A stretch of 14,812 bases of DNA from Clostridia bacterium (GTDB taxonomy: Bacteria > Bacillota_A > Clostridia > Oscillospirales > CAG-272). Shown in pieces: positions 1 through 7,417 of the stretch (positions are counted from its first letter, which is position 1; every line of letters begins with the position of its first letter). A program made the translations under genes and the position numbers. The stretch lies in contig JAFXHW010000139.1 of assembly GCA_017533545.1 (NCBI GenBank), positions 1 through 14,812 of the forward strand, written 5' to 3'. The notes under the pieces were generated by a model that worked only from the letters and a program-made list of their open reading frames with translations, searched no databases and was not told the origin of the DNA.

Positions 1-30
1 CGTGCGATGGCATTTTTTTTGAAAAAGCTA

Positions 31-59
31 TTGACAAATCAAAAAAGTGGACGTATAAT
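31..59 (+). promoter_or_regulatory. Sigma-A promoter of the aromatic amino acid operon
   Basis: A perfect -35 box TTGACA (31-36) and a perfect -10 box TATAAT (54-59) are separated by 17 bases. Transcription should start near 66-67, about 25 bases before the leader peptide start codon. The match to the vegetative consensus is exact, so the promoter should be strong, with control left to the downstream attenuator. The T-run at 13-20 may be the tail of an upstream terminator, but its stem lies outside the window. Confidence 0.9.
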
Positions 60-85
60 GAACTAAAGTATTTCACAAAGGAGAA

Positions 86-142
86 GCAGTCATGACTTTT
101 AAAAAGTATTTTTATTACTTTTATTATTTTGCCAAGGGCTGC
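86..142 (+). promoter_or_regulatory. Possible protector pairing (region 1:2) of the attenuator
   Basis: GCAGTC (86-91), between the leader ribosome binding site and its ATG, can pair with GGCTGC (137-142) in six base pairs, one of them G-U. This would occupy the 5' arm of the antiterminator after the leader peptide is finished or if it is not translated, favouring termination. It is short and may be fortuitous. Confidence 0.35.
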
Positions 143-169
143 CCGTCTTTTGTGATATCCGAGATGTAA
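92..169 (+). CDS. Phe/Tyr-rich leader peptide of the aro operon (25 aa)
   Basis: A 25-codon ORF starts with ATG at 92 and ends with TAA at 167-169. A strong ribosome binding site AAAGGAG (77-83) sits 8 bases upstream. The peptide begins MTFKKYFYYFYYF, so residues 6-13 are eight aromatic residues in a row. In total it has five Phe (all TTT) and five Tyr (four TAT, one TAC), and no Trp. It lies between a consensus promoter and a terminator hairpin, immediately ahead of the genes for Phe and Tyr synthesis. This is the layout of a ribosome-mediated attenuator leader, as known for pheA and trp leaders in proteobacteria. The peptide itself probably has no function after synthesis: ribosome stalling at the aromatic run when charged tRNA-Phe or tRNA-Tyr is scarce would be the signal. 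Composition, position and ribosome binding site are seen directly; the sensing role is inferred. Confidence 0.9.
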   Translation: MTFKKYFYYFYYFAKGCPSFVISEM

Positions 170-198
170 TATCGGAATAACATAAATACGGTCAGTCC
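136..198 (+). promoter_or_regulatory. Antiterminator hairpin of the aro attenuator
   Basis: GGGCTGCCCGT (136-146) and ACGGTCAGTCC (188-198) can form an 11-position helix with ten pairs, one of them G-U, and a single C-T mismatch. A small inner hairpin, TCCGA (158-162) with TCGGA (172-176), can nest in the loop and carries the leader stop codon in its own loop. The 3' arm takes bases 195-198, which are also the outer 5' arm of the terminator, so the two structures exclude each other. A ribosome stalled in the aromatic codons (107-130) would leave most of this pairing open. A ribosome reaching the stop codon would sit inside the loop and disturb it. Pairing is seen in the sequence; the dynamics are inferred. 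Confidence 0.7.
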
Positions 199-241
199 GC
201 ATTCGCGTTGCCAGGAAGGCATGAGATATGCGGGCTTTTTT
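195..241 (+). terminator. Intrinsic terminator of the aro attenuator
   Basis: GTCCGCAT (195-202) pairs with ATGCGGGC (228-235) in eight base pairs, one of them G-U, followed directly by six T (236-241). The stem continues inward imperfectly to a tip of TGCC (209-212) with GGCA (218-221) around a five-base loop. It lies between the leader peptide and the first structural gene, where it would stop transcription when Phe and Tyr are plentiful. The outer 5' arm is shared with the antiterminator. Confidence 0.85.
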
Positions 242-284
242 AGTTTTCTGAACAAGAGTAATTGTGATAATGAGGTAATATACA

Positions 285-1313
285 ATGGCGATGAATTTTC
301 ACAGAAAGCTTCCTATTCCTCAGGAGGTAAAAAAAGAATATCCCGTAAGCGAGCGCATGGCTCAGATCAAGGAAGAGCGCGACGAGAGCATCCGTGCAGT
401 ATTTGACGGCAGCTCGGACAAGTTTATCCTTATAATCGGACCTTGTTCTGCCGATCACAGCGAGCCTGTTCTTGAATATATATCCCGCCTGCGCAGAATT
501 GAGGAGCAGGTATCGGATAAGATTATCATTATACCTCGAATCTACACAAATAAGCCCAGAACGACGGGACAGGGATACAAGGGAATGCTCCATCAGCCCG
601 ATCCCGACGCCAAGCCCGATATGTACAAGGGTATCGTCGCTATCCGCGAGCTTCATATGTCAGCACTGCGTGATTACGGTTTTTCCTGCGCCGATGAGAT
701 GCTCTATCCCGAAAATCACCGTTATCTGTCCGATCTTCTTTCATATGTAGCCGTTGGTGCGCGATCGGTTGAAAATCAGCAGCACAGACTCGTTGCAAGC
801 GGTATCAGTACACCGGTCGGAATGAAAAATCCCACCGGTGGTGATCTTGGCGTTATGATGAACTCCATCGTGGCGGCACAGTCGAGCCACACCTTCCTCT
901 ATCGAGGCTGGGAGGTCACGAGCGACGGAAATCCTTATGCTCACGCAATACTCCGCGGTTATGTGGACTATGCAGGCAGAAACGTGTCCAACTATCACTA
1001 CGAGGATCTGCTTCGCGTTGAGGAGCTGTACGAAAAATCCAATCTGACCAATGCTTCCATTATAGTCGATACAAACCACAACAATTCGGGTAAGAAATAC
1101 CTCGAACAGGTGCGTATCGCAAAGGATATTGTTCATAGCCGTAATCAAAATGCTGATATCAAGCGGCTTGTCAAGGGACTTATGATCGAAAGCTATCTCG
1201 AGGACGGCGCTCAGGGCGTCGGAGAGCACGTTTTCGGAAAATCGATAACAGATCCCTGCCTTGGTTGGGAGAAGACCGAGCAGCTGATTTTGGATATTGC
1301 AGACAAACTTTGA
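285..1313 (+). CDS. aroF: 3-deoxy-7-phosphoheptulonate (DAHP) synthase, type I alpha (AroG/AroF-like)
   Basis: This cytosolic enzyme condenses phosphoenolpyruvate and erythrose-4-phosphate to DAHP, the entry step of the shikimate pathway. The 342-residue protein matches the length of the E. coli-type enzymes (about 350). Visible motifs are GPCSADH (residues 52-58), KPRTTGQGYKG (90-100), DTNHNNSGK (262-270), MIES (300-303) and DPCLGWEKTE (323-332). By family alignment C54, H265, E302 and D323 are the metal ligands, and R92, K181 and the 90-100 loop bind substrate. The start is ATG 285, 8 bases after GAGGT (272-276); the in-frame ATG at 291 has poorer spacing. There is no fused chorismate mutase, unlike the Bacillus enzyme. 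It is the first gene after the Phe/Tyr attenuator, so the committed step is directly under leader control. Whether Phe or Tyr also inhibits the enzyme cannot be read from the sequence. Confidence 0.95.
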   Translation: MAMNFHRKLPIPQEVKKEYPVSERMAQIKEERDESIRAVFDGSSDKFILIIGPCSADHSEPVLEYISRLRRIEEQVSDKIIIIPRIYTNKPRTTGQGYKGMLHQPDPDAKPDMYKGIVAIRELHMSALRDYGFSCADEMLYPENHRYLSDLLSYVAVGARSVENQQHRLVASGISTPVGMKNPTGGDLGVMMNSIVAAQSSHTFLYRGWEVTSDGNPYAHAILRGYVDYAGRNVSNYHYEDLLRVEELYEKSNLTNASIIVDTNHNNSGKKYLEQVRIAKDIVHSRNQNADIKRLVKGLMIESYLEDGAQGVGEHVFGKSITDPCLGWEKTEQLILDIADKL

Positions 1314-1328
1314 TAAAGGAATTTGAAG

Positions 1329-2417
1329 ATGTCGAATAAATTGGAAGAAGCAAGAAATATTATTAACGAAGTGGACAAAAAGATGGCCGAGCTTTTTGTT
1401 GAGCGCATGAGAGCCGCGGAGATGGTGTACGAACACAAAAAAGAGTTTGGACTCCCCATACTCGATCAGGCAAGAGAAGATGCTGTAATCGAAAAAAACT
1501 CGGCACTTGTGGAAGATGAGGTGCTCAAAGGGTATTATATCGATTACCAAAAGCATTTAATGGGTGTTTGCCGCGCATATCAGTATCGTATGCAAAGCGG
1601 ACTCAAGGTGGCGTACAGCGGAGTTGAGGGCGCATTTGCTCATGTCGCCGCAGGCAGGATCTTTCCCGAAGGCAATCGGGTTTCGCACAGCGATTTCAAG
1701 GCTGCTTACGATTCGGTAGTACGAGGCGAGTGTGACGTTGCGGTGCTTCCGATCGAAAACAGCTACGCCGGTGAAGTCGGACAGACTATAGATCTCATTT
1801 TCTCGGGCACTCTTTTCATAAACGGAATTTACGAGCTTGAAATACATCAGAATCTTCTCGGTGTCGAAGGCGCTACGGTGGAGGATATCAAAAAGGTAAC
1901 CAGCCATCCGCAGGCACTCAGCCAGTGTCACGATTATATCAAAATGCGAGGCTTTGAGGCGGAGGAATCAAACAACACCGCGCTTGCGGCCAAAACCGTT
2001 GCCGAACTGTCAGACAAATCACTCGGAGCAATCGCAAGCAGGGAAACGGCCGAGATATACGGACTCAAGGTCATTGAAGCCAACATCAACAAGAGCGGCG
2101 AGAACACAACGCGTTTTGCCGTGCTCTCAAAGGTCAGAGCGACGTCACCGGCTCTTACCAGTACCGTAATGATGTTTACCGTCAAGCACGAGGCAGGCTC
2201 GCTTGCAAATGCAATCGGCATAATTGCACGATATGGCTACAACATGACCGCTCTGCGCAGCCGCCCGATGAAAAAGCACTCCTGGCAGTACTATTTCTAT
2301 GTGGAAATAGACGGCAATGCCGATACCGAAAATGGCAAAAAGATGATTGAGGAATTAAGCACGGTTTGCGACCGACTCAAAGTGGCCGGCACTTTCGCGC
2401 CGCATACCGAGATTTAA
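1329..2417 (+). CDS. pheA: Bifunctional chorismate mutase / prephenate dehydratase (P-protein)
   Basis: It converts chorismate to prephenate and prephenate to phenylpyruvate, the Phe branch. The 362-residue protein has three parts. An AroQ-type chorismate mutase (about 1-90) shows candidate active-site residues R9, R26, K37, D46, R49 and E50. A prephenate dehydratase (about 93-270) starts VAYSGVEGAFA and contains the catalytic TRF motif at 261-263. A C-terminal ACT domain (about 278-355) normally binds Phe for feedback inhibition. The ACT motif that is usually ESRP reads RSRP (310-313), a small variation in the Phe-binding region. ATG 1329 is chosen because AAAGGA (1315-1320) lies 8 bases upstream; an in-frame TTG at 1323 is too close to it. 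It follows aroF after 15 bases. The Tyr branch enzyme is tyrA, at the end of the same operon. Confidence 0.95.
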   Translation: MSNKLEEARNIINEVDKKMAELFVERMRAAEMVYEHKKEFGLPILDQAREDAVIEKNSALVEDEVLKGYYIDYQKHLMGVCRAYQYRMQSGLKVAYSGVEGAFAHVAAGRIFPEGNRVSHSDFKAAYDSVVRGECDVAVLPIENSYAGEVGQTIDLIFSGTLFINGIYELEIHQNLLGVEGATVEDIKKVTSHPQALSQCHDYIKMRGFEAEESNNTALAAKTVAELSDKSLGAIASRETAEIYGLKVIEANINKSGENTTRFAVLSKVRATSPALTSTVMMFTVKHEAGSLANAIGIIARYGYNMTALRSRPMKKHSWQYYFYVEIDGNADTENGKKMIEELSTVCDRLKVAGTFAPHTEI

Positions 2418-2426
2418 GGTGAAGAA

Positions 2427-3440
2427 ATGATTATCAGTATGAATCTTGGCGATAACAGCTACGATATCGTCGTAGAGCGCGGCATTATAAAAAAAGCGGG
2501 CGAGATGCTCGATCTTAACAGACGTGTGCTCGTTGTAACCGATTCGGGCGTGCCCGCCAACTACGCAAAAGCCGTTGCCGATCAGTGCAGGGAAGGTATT
2601 ATCTGTACTGTGGCTCAGGGCGAGACATCGAAGAGCATGGCGGGATTTGAAAAGCTCCTTCAGACGATGCTCGATCATAATTTTTCGCGCCGTGATTGCG
2701 TGGTTGCGGTTGGCGGCGGTGTGGTAGGCGATCTCGCGGGTTTTGCAGCATCGGCGTATATGAGAGGCATAGATTTTTACAATATGCCCACCACTCTTCT
2801 TTCGCAGATCGATTCATCGATCGGCGGCAAGACTGCTATCAATTTCGGAAAGGTCAAAAATATCGTCGGGGCATTTTATCAGCCGAAAAAGGTGCTCATT
2901 GATCCCGATCTTTTAAAAACGCTTCCGCCGCGCCAAATATCAAACGGACTTGCCGAGGCGGTAAAAATGGCGCTTACCTCCGATGCGGAATTGTTCGGTA
3001 TCTTCGAAAACGGTAATGTTTCCGAAGAGATCGACGAGATAATCATTCGCTCGCTCAATATCAAAAAGAGCGTTGTCGAACAGGATGAAAAAGAAGCGGG
3101 ACTTCGCCGTATTCTCAATTTCGGCCATACTGTCGGCCACGGAATCGAAAGCAGCAAAAGCGAGCTCTATCACGGAGAATGTGTGGCACTCGGTATGATC
3201 CCGATGTGCGGTGAGAATATCAGAGAAAGATTAATTGCAGTTTTTAAAAAATGTAATCTGTATCGCACGGAAGAATATGATTGGAATAGAATTTCTGATG
3301 CGGCATTTCACGACAAAAAAGCGGACGGTGATGCCGTTGCCATTGTCGAAGTAAATGAGATAGGACGCTTTGAAATGAAAACGGTCGGATGCAATGATGT
3401 GATTTGCAGAGCCAAAAAAGTATTGGAAGGTTTGAAGTGA
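2427..3440 (+). CDS. aroB: 3-dehydroquinate synthase
   Basis: It cyclises DAHP to 3-dehydroquinate, using NAD and a divalent metal (second shikimate step). The 337-residue protein shows the NAD-binding GGGVVGDLAGFAAS (96-109), the PTTLLSQIDSSIGGKTAIN stretch (121-139), and a C-terminal metal-binding half. E177 (LAEAVK), H234 (NFGHTVGHGIE) and H249 (YHGE) are the expected zinc ligands. It is slightly shorter than typical AroB (about 350-360) but has all motifs. The start ATG 2427 is preceded by AAGGTGA, which overlaps the pheA stop codon; the gap to pheA is 9 bases. The alternative ATG at residue 5 is further from this site. Translation is probably coupled to pheA. Confidence 0.95.
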   Translation: MIISMNLGDNSYDIVVERGIIKKAGEMLDLNRRVLVVTDSGVPANYAKAVADQCREGIICTVAQGETSKSMAGFEKLLQTMLDHNFSRRDCVVAVGGGVVGDLAGFAASAYMRGIDFYNMPTTLLSQIDSSIGGKTAINFGKVKNIVGAFYQPKKVLIDPDLLKTLPPRQISNGLAEAVKMALTSDAELFGIFENGNVSEEIDEIIIRSLNIKKSVVEQDEKEAGLRRILNFGHTVGHGIESSKSELYHGECVALGMIPMCGENIRERLIAVFKKCNLYRTEEYDWNRISDAAFHDKKADGDAVAIVEVNEIGRFEMKTVGCNDVICRAKKVLEGLK

Positions 3441-4528
3441 TGAAAAATACGTTTGGAAGCAGTGTATCTGTCACCCTTTTCGGTGAAAGCCACGGCGAAT
3501 ATATCGGTGCCGTGATAGACGGACTCGCGCCGGGCATCGGTATCGATCGCGACTATATCGCGCACCTGCTCACTTTGCGCCGCCCCGAAGGCAAAATATC
3601 TACTCCGAGATGCGAAAAGGACGAATTCAGAATTGTCAGCGGAGTAGTGGACGACACAACCACCGGCACTCCCATAACGATTCTAATCCCCAACGAAAAC
3701 GTAAAAAGCGGCGATTATTCGCTTATGAGTACTCTCGCCCGTCCTTCCCATGCCGACTATACCGCAGAATGCAAATATCACGGATATCAGGATACTCGCG
3801 GCGGTGGCCATTTCAGCGGACGCATTACTGCCGCACTTGTTGCCGCAGGAGCAATATGCAAATCTGCGCTCGAGAAAAAGGGAATTTATATCGGAACGCA
3901 CGTAAAAAGATGTGCGGGAGTAGCCGACAGAGAATTTAACGATATCGCAGCAGATATAAACGTATTGAACGAAAAGACTTTTGCCGTGCTCGATGAGAGC
4001 GCGGGCGAAAAAATGAAGGAGGCTATCCTTTCGGCGGCAGCGGAAGGTGACAGCGTCGGGGGAGTCCTTGAAACTGCTGTTGTCGGAATGCCCGCAGGAG
4101 TTGGCGAGCCTTGGTTTGATTCGCTCGAAAGCATGCTTTCTCATATAATGTTCTCCATTCCCGCCGTTAAGGGAATCGAATTCGGAGCCGGATTTGCCAT
4201 TTCCGATATGCGCGGCAGTGAGGCAAACGATCCGATGCGTATGCAAAAGGGCAGGGTGGCTTTCGAAACTAACAACAACGGAGGCATCAACGGAGGAATT
4301 TCAAACGGTATGCCGATAATTTTCCGCACCGCCGTAAAGCCTACCTCCACAATTTTTAAAGCGCAGAATACGATCGATTTCAAGGCGATGACCGATGCGG
4401 TCATTGAACCTAAGGGCAGACACGATCCTGCAATTGTTCACCGCGCAAGAGTGGTGCAGGATGCGGTGAGTGCAATTGTTCTTTGCGATGCACTCGCGAT
4501 GCGCTTTGGTACCGACTTTTTAAAATAA
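3440..4528 (+). CDS. aroC: Chorismate synthase
   Basis: It makes chorismate from EPSP, the last common step, using reduced FMN as cofactor. The 362-residue length is typical. Motifs are FGESHG with catalytic H18 (14-19), RPSHADYT with the second histidine H104 (101-108), a GGGHFSGR stretch shortly after, TNNNGGINGGISNGMPI in the second half, and GRHDPAIVHRA near the C-terminus. The last motif is usually GRHDPCVxPRA, so the Pro is His here; I read this as a lineage variant. ATG 3440 overlaps the aroB stop in TGATG, with GGAAGG (3425-3430) 9 bases upstream. Upstream in-frame TTG/GTG codons (from 3404) lie inside aroB and lack this spacing, so the shorter start is preferred. Confidence 0.94.
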   Translation: MKNTFGSSVSVTLFGESHGEYIGAVIDGLAPGIGIDRDYIAHLLTLRRPEGKISTPRCEKDEFRIVSGVVDDTTTGTPITILIPNENVKSGDYSLMSTLARPSHADYTAECKYHGYQDTRGGGHFSGRITAALVAAGAICKSALEKKGIYIGTHVKRCAGVADREFNDIAADINVLNEKTFAVLDESAGEKMKEAILSAAAEGDSVGGVLETAVVGMPAGVGEPWFDSLESMLSHIMFSIPAVKGIEFGAGFAISDMRGSEANDPMRMQKGRVAFETNNNGGINGGISNGMPIIFRTAVKPTSTIFKAQNTIDFKAMTDAVIEPKGRHDPAIVHRARVVQDAVSAIVLCDALAMRFGTDFLK

Positions 4529-4540
4529 GCAGGATTAAAT

Positions 4541-5788
4541 ATGACAAAATACGGTTGTATCGGCAAAAAGCTGACCCACAGCTTTTCAAAGGATATTCAC
4601 GCATACCTTGCCGATTACGAATATGAGCTTATCGAGCTTTCGGAGCACGAGATACAGCCATTCTTTGAGAATAAAGATTTTACCGCAGTCAACGTGACCA
4701 TTCCGTATAAGGAAACGGTTATACCCTATCTCGATTTTGTAAGCGACATTGCAAATCGTATCGGCGCGGTCAATACCGTCGTAAATCGCGGCGGAAAGCT
4801 TTACGGATATAATACAGATTATTACGGAATGAAGGCACTTGTCGAGAGGGTCGGTATAGACCTTAGCGGCAAAAAAGTGCTTGTTCTCGGCACCGGCGGG
4901 ACAAGTAAAACTGCCCGCGTCCTGTCATCCGATATGGGCGCGCGTGAGGTTTTATCTGTCAGCCGAAAAAAAAGCGAGAACAGCATTACTTACGATGAAG
5001 CCGTATCTCTTCACTCGGATGCTGACGTTATAATCAACACCACCCCTTCGGGAATGTATCCCGACTGCGAGTCAAAGCCGATCGATATAGCCCCTTTCGA
5101 AAAATTGTCGGGCGTTATCGATGCGGTATACAATCCTCTTCGCACCAATCTGGTGCTCGATGCTGAAATGAGAGGAATAAAAGCGGAGGGCGGGCTTTTC
5201 ATGCTCGTCATGCAGGCGGTCGTTGCCGTTGAAAAATTCCTTGATACCGATATATCAAAAGAACTTGCCGATAGTGTGTTTGCATCGGTACTTGCATCAA
5301 AGGAGAACATCGTTTTGATCGGTATGCCCGGAAGCGGAAAGAGCACGGTGGGCAAGCTTATAGATATCGATGGGTTTGAGTTTTTCGATACTGATGATCA
5401 GATCGAAAAACGGTGCGGATGCAAAATAAAGGATCTCATCAAAAGTAAGGGCGAAAAGTATTTCCGCGATCTGGAATCAGAGGTCATACGTGATGTATCA
5501 AAGGAAAACAGGCGTATTATTGCTACCGGCGGGGGTGCCGTTTTGCGTCAGGAAAACGTGCGTGTACTAAGGCAAAACGGAAGGATATTTTTCATTGACG
5601 CCCCCCTTTCACGGCTTAATGCCACATCTGACCGACCGCTGAGCAATACCGAAGACAAGCTTAAAAAGCTGTACAACGAAAGAATTGATATTTATAAAGC
5701 CGCCGCCGACGTTACTGTGCCCGATCTTTGCACACCGAACGCGGAGAGCGAATACATTTTAACAAAACGAATGGAACAGATAGTATGA
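4541..5788 (+). CDS. aroE-aroK: Fused shikimate dehydrogenase - shikimate kinase
   Basis: One 415-residue polypeptide carries two consecutive shikimate pathway steps: NADPH reduction of 3-dehydroshikimate, then phosphorylation of shikimate. The AroE half (about 1-250) has LTHSFS (11-16), NVTIPYKE with catalytic K57, NTDYYG with catalytic D93, the nucleotide-binding GTGGTSK (117-123) and the MLVMQA segment with Q225. The AroK half (about 255-410) has Walker A GMPGSGKS (261-268), the substrate-binding FDTDDQIE (282-289) and FRDLE with R309, the GGG loop (330-332), the lid DRPL (364-367) and R381. Both halves keep the residues needed for activity and no stop or frameshift lies between them. ATG 4541 follows a modest AGGA, 12 bases after aroC. 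Shikimate could pass between the halves, but physical channelling is only a guess. Confidence 0.93.
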   Translation: MTKYGCIGKKLTHSFSKDIHAYLADYEYELIELSEHEIQPFFENKDFTAVNVTIPYKETVIPYLDFVSDIANRIGAVNTVVNRGGKLYGYNTDYYGMKALVERVGIDLSGKKVLVLGTGGTSKTARVLSSDMGAREVLSVSRKKSENSITYDEAVSLHSDADVIINTTPSGMYPDCESKPIDIAPFEKLSGVIDAVYNPLRTNLVLDAEMRGIKAEGGLFMLVMQAVVAVEKFLDTDISKELADSVFASVLASKENIVLIGMPGSGKSTVGKLIDIDGFEFFDTDDQIEKRCGCKIKDLIKSKGEKYFRDLESEVIRDVSKENRRIIATGGGAVLRQENVRVLRQNGRIFFIDAPLSRLNATSDRPLSNTEDKLKKLYNERIDIYKAAADVTVPDLCTPNAESEYILTKRMEQIV

Positions 5789-6213
5789 AAATCCTCGTAA
5801 TAAACGGTCCAAATCTCAATATGCTGGGCATTCGCGAGCCCGATCATTATGGCAAGGAAAGCTATGCCGATCTTGAAAAAAAGATCAAAGCCCACTGCGA
5901 AATAAAGGGAATTGACGTTGAGATATTTCAATCCAATCATGAGGGCGAACTTGTCTCAAAGATCCAGAGCGGTTACGGCGATGCCGACGGAATCGTTATA
6001 AATCCTGCGGCGTATACCCATACGAGCATTGCAATACTTGACGCCGTCAAGGCGGTGGGCATTCCGACCGTTGAGGTGCATATTTCCAAAGTCGAAGAGC
6101 GCGAGGATTTCAGACAGGTAAGCTACGTCCGCCTCGCCTGCGTAAAGACGATCACCGGTCACGGAACTGACGGGTATATTGAGGCAATAGATTTTTTGAC
6201 CGAGGGAGAATGA
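5785..6213 (+). CDS. aroQ: 3-dehydroquinate dehydratase, type II
   Basis: It dehydrates 3-dehydroquinate to 3-dehydroshikimate, the third pathway step. The 142-residue size is that of the small dodecameric type II enzymes, unrelated to type I AroD. The family signature GPNLNMLG (8-15) is followed by REPDHYG, with catalytic R17 and Y22. FQSNHEGEL (48-56), INPAAYTHTS (72-81, substrate-binding N73), EVHIS (97-101, catalytic H99) and a conserved R110 follow. The ATG at 5785 overlaps the aroE-aroK stop by four bases (ATGA), so translation is probably coupled; the ribosome binding site is weak. A longer reading from 5728 is rejected, because the family starts right at MKILVINGPN. Confidence 0.95.
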   Translation: MKILVINGPNLNMLGIREPDHYGKESYADLEKKIKAHCEIKGIDVEIFQSNHEGELVSKIQSGYGDADGIVINPAAYTHTSIAILDAVKAVGIPTVEVHISKVEEREDFRQVSYVRLACVKTITGHGTDGYIEAIDFLTEGE

Positions 6214-6214
6214 G

Positions 6215-7417
6215 ATGATTGCAGCTTTCAAACCGTGTAGCCTTCACGGCACGATCTCTGCGCCTCCGTCAAAGAGTATGGCGCACAGATACCTCATCGG
6301 TGCCGCGCTTTCGGGCAAAAAATGTACCCTTACGGGCATCGATTTCAGCGAGGACATTCTGGCAAGCATCGATTGCCTTAAAGCGTTGGGCGCAGGTATT
6401 ACCGCAGATGGCGATACGGTAGAAATAGACCCTAAGGGCTTTATGCAAGCAGATGAAGCTGTGCTTGAATGCCGCGAGAGCGGAAGCACTCTTCGTTTCT
6501 TTATCCCGTTGGCTCTCTGTCTTGGAAAGGATATCACTTTTTGCGGCAGTAAACGTCTTTTTAGCCGTCCGCTCGATGTTTATGAGAAGCTTTGTTTGGA
6601 GAGGGGATTTGCCTTTGAAAAGGGCAAAAACTCACTTAAGGTATGCGGAAAGCTCGAAGGCGGCAACTATAAGATAAAAGGCGATATCAGCAGCCAGTTT
6701 ATAACCGGACTGATTTTTGCCCTTCTGTATTTGGGCAGGGATTCGTCAATTGAGATAATTCCTCCCTTCGAAAGCCGTTCGTACATCGATCTGACCCTTT
6801 CGGCGCTCAGATCGTTTGGCGCTGACGTATCCTTTGTAAGCGAGTACAAAATTGATATAAAAGCATCGGATCTGCACGCTTTTTCGGGCAAGATCGAGGG
6901 TGATTATTCCAATGCGGCCTTTCTCGATGCCTTCAATCGACTAGGCTCGGAGATAAGGATAGAAAATTTAAATCCCGACAGCCTTCAGGGTGACCGTGTG
7001 TATGCCGATTATTTTGATAGGCTTTCAAGCGGCACGCCTACTCTTGATATTTCCGATTGTCCCGATCTTGGCCCGGTTCTTTTTGCACTTGCCGCAATGA
7101 AAAACGGTGCGACTTTTACGGGAACCGATCGGCTTAAATCAAAGGAGAGCGATAGGGGCGCGGCAATGCACGACGAGCTTAAAAAGCTCGGATCGGGACT
7201 TGTCTTTGGGAATAATACGATCACCGTGCCGAAAAAAGAGCTGCTCTATAAAGGTGAGATGCTCGACGGTCATAATGACCATCGCATCGTTATGGCGATG
7301 TCGGTGGTTCTTTCAAGGATTGGAGGCTCGATAGAGGGTGTCGAAGCGGTAAAAAAAAGTTACCCCGGATTTTTCGGTGATATAATCAGACTTGGTGCAA
7401 AGGTAAATTTATCATGA
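6215..7417 (+). CDS. aroA: 5-enolpyruvylshikimate-3-phosphate (EPSP) synthase
   Basis: It transfers the enolpyruvyl group of PEP to shikimate-3-phosphate, the sixth pathway step and the target of glyphosate. The 400-residue protein has the expected residues by comparison with E. coli: K20, S21 and R25 (PPSKSMAHR), R94, R118, SSQ (159-161), D284, KESDR (310-314), DHR (355-357) and K381. The active-site loop reads ESGSTLRFF (88-96), where E. coli has NAGTAMRPL. The Gly equivalent to G96 is kept, but T97 is Ser and P101 is Phe. ATG 6215 starts one base after the aroQ stop, with a good GAGGGAG 6 bases upstream. It ends in a four-base overlap with tyrA. Confidence 0.95.
   Translation: MIAAFKPCSLHGTISAPPSKSMAHRYLIGAALSGKKCTLTGIDFSEDILASIDCLKALGAGITADGDTVEIDPKGFMQADEAVLECRESGSTLRFFIPLALCLGKDITFCGSKRLFSRPLDVYEKLCLERGFAFEKGKNSLKVCGKLEGGNYKIKGDISSQFITGLIFALLYLGRDSSIEIIPPFESRSYIDLTLSALRSFGADVSFVSEYKIDIKASDLHAFSGKIEGDYSNAAFLDAFNRLGSEIRIENLNPDSLQGDRVYADYFDRLSSGTPTLDISDCPDLGPVLFALAAMKNGATFTGTDRLKSKESDRGAAMHDELKKLGSGLVFGNNTITVPKKELLYKGEMLDGHNDHRIVMAMSVVLSRIGGSIEGVEAVKKSYPGFFGDIIRLGAKVNLS

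Noticed and set aside
66..284. T-box riboswitch as the control element of the aro operon
   Set aside because: The leader RNA of about 220 bases is short for a T-box, and I could not find the conserved T-box sequence (TGGNACC type) before the terminator. The Phe/Tyr-rich ORF explains the region better.
221..406. Forward ORF of 61 codons starting inside the terminator hairpin
   Set aside because: It overlaps the strongly supported DAHP synthase gene in another frame, and its AGGAAGG lies only one base before the ATG. Its product shows no recognisable features.
741..1556. Long reverse-strand ORF of 271 codons opposite aroF and pheA
   Set aside because: It is an antisense shadow of two clearly coding frames, spans the gene boundary, has no ribosome binding site I can see, and its translation resembles no family.
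3683..4246. Reverse-strand ORF of 187 codons opposite aroC
   Set aside because: It lies wholly inside aroC, whose catalytic motifs fix the coding frame, so it is a shadow.
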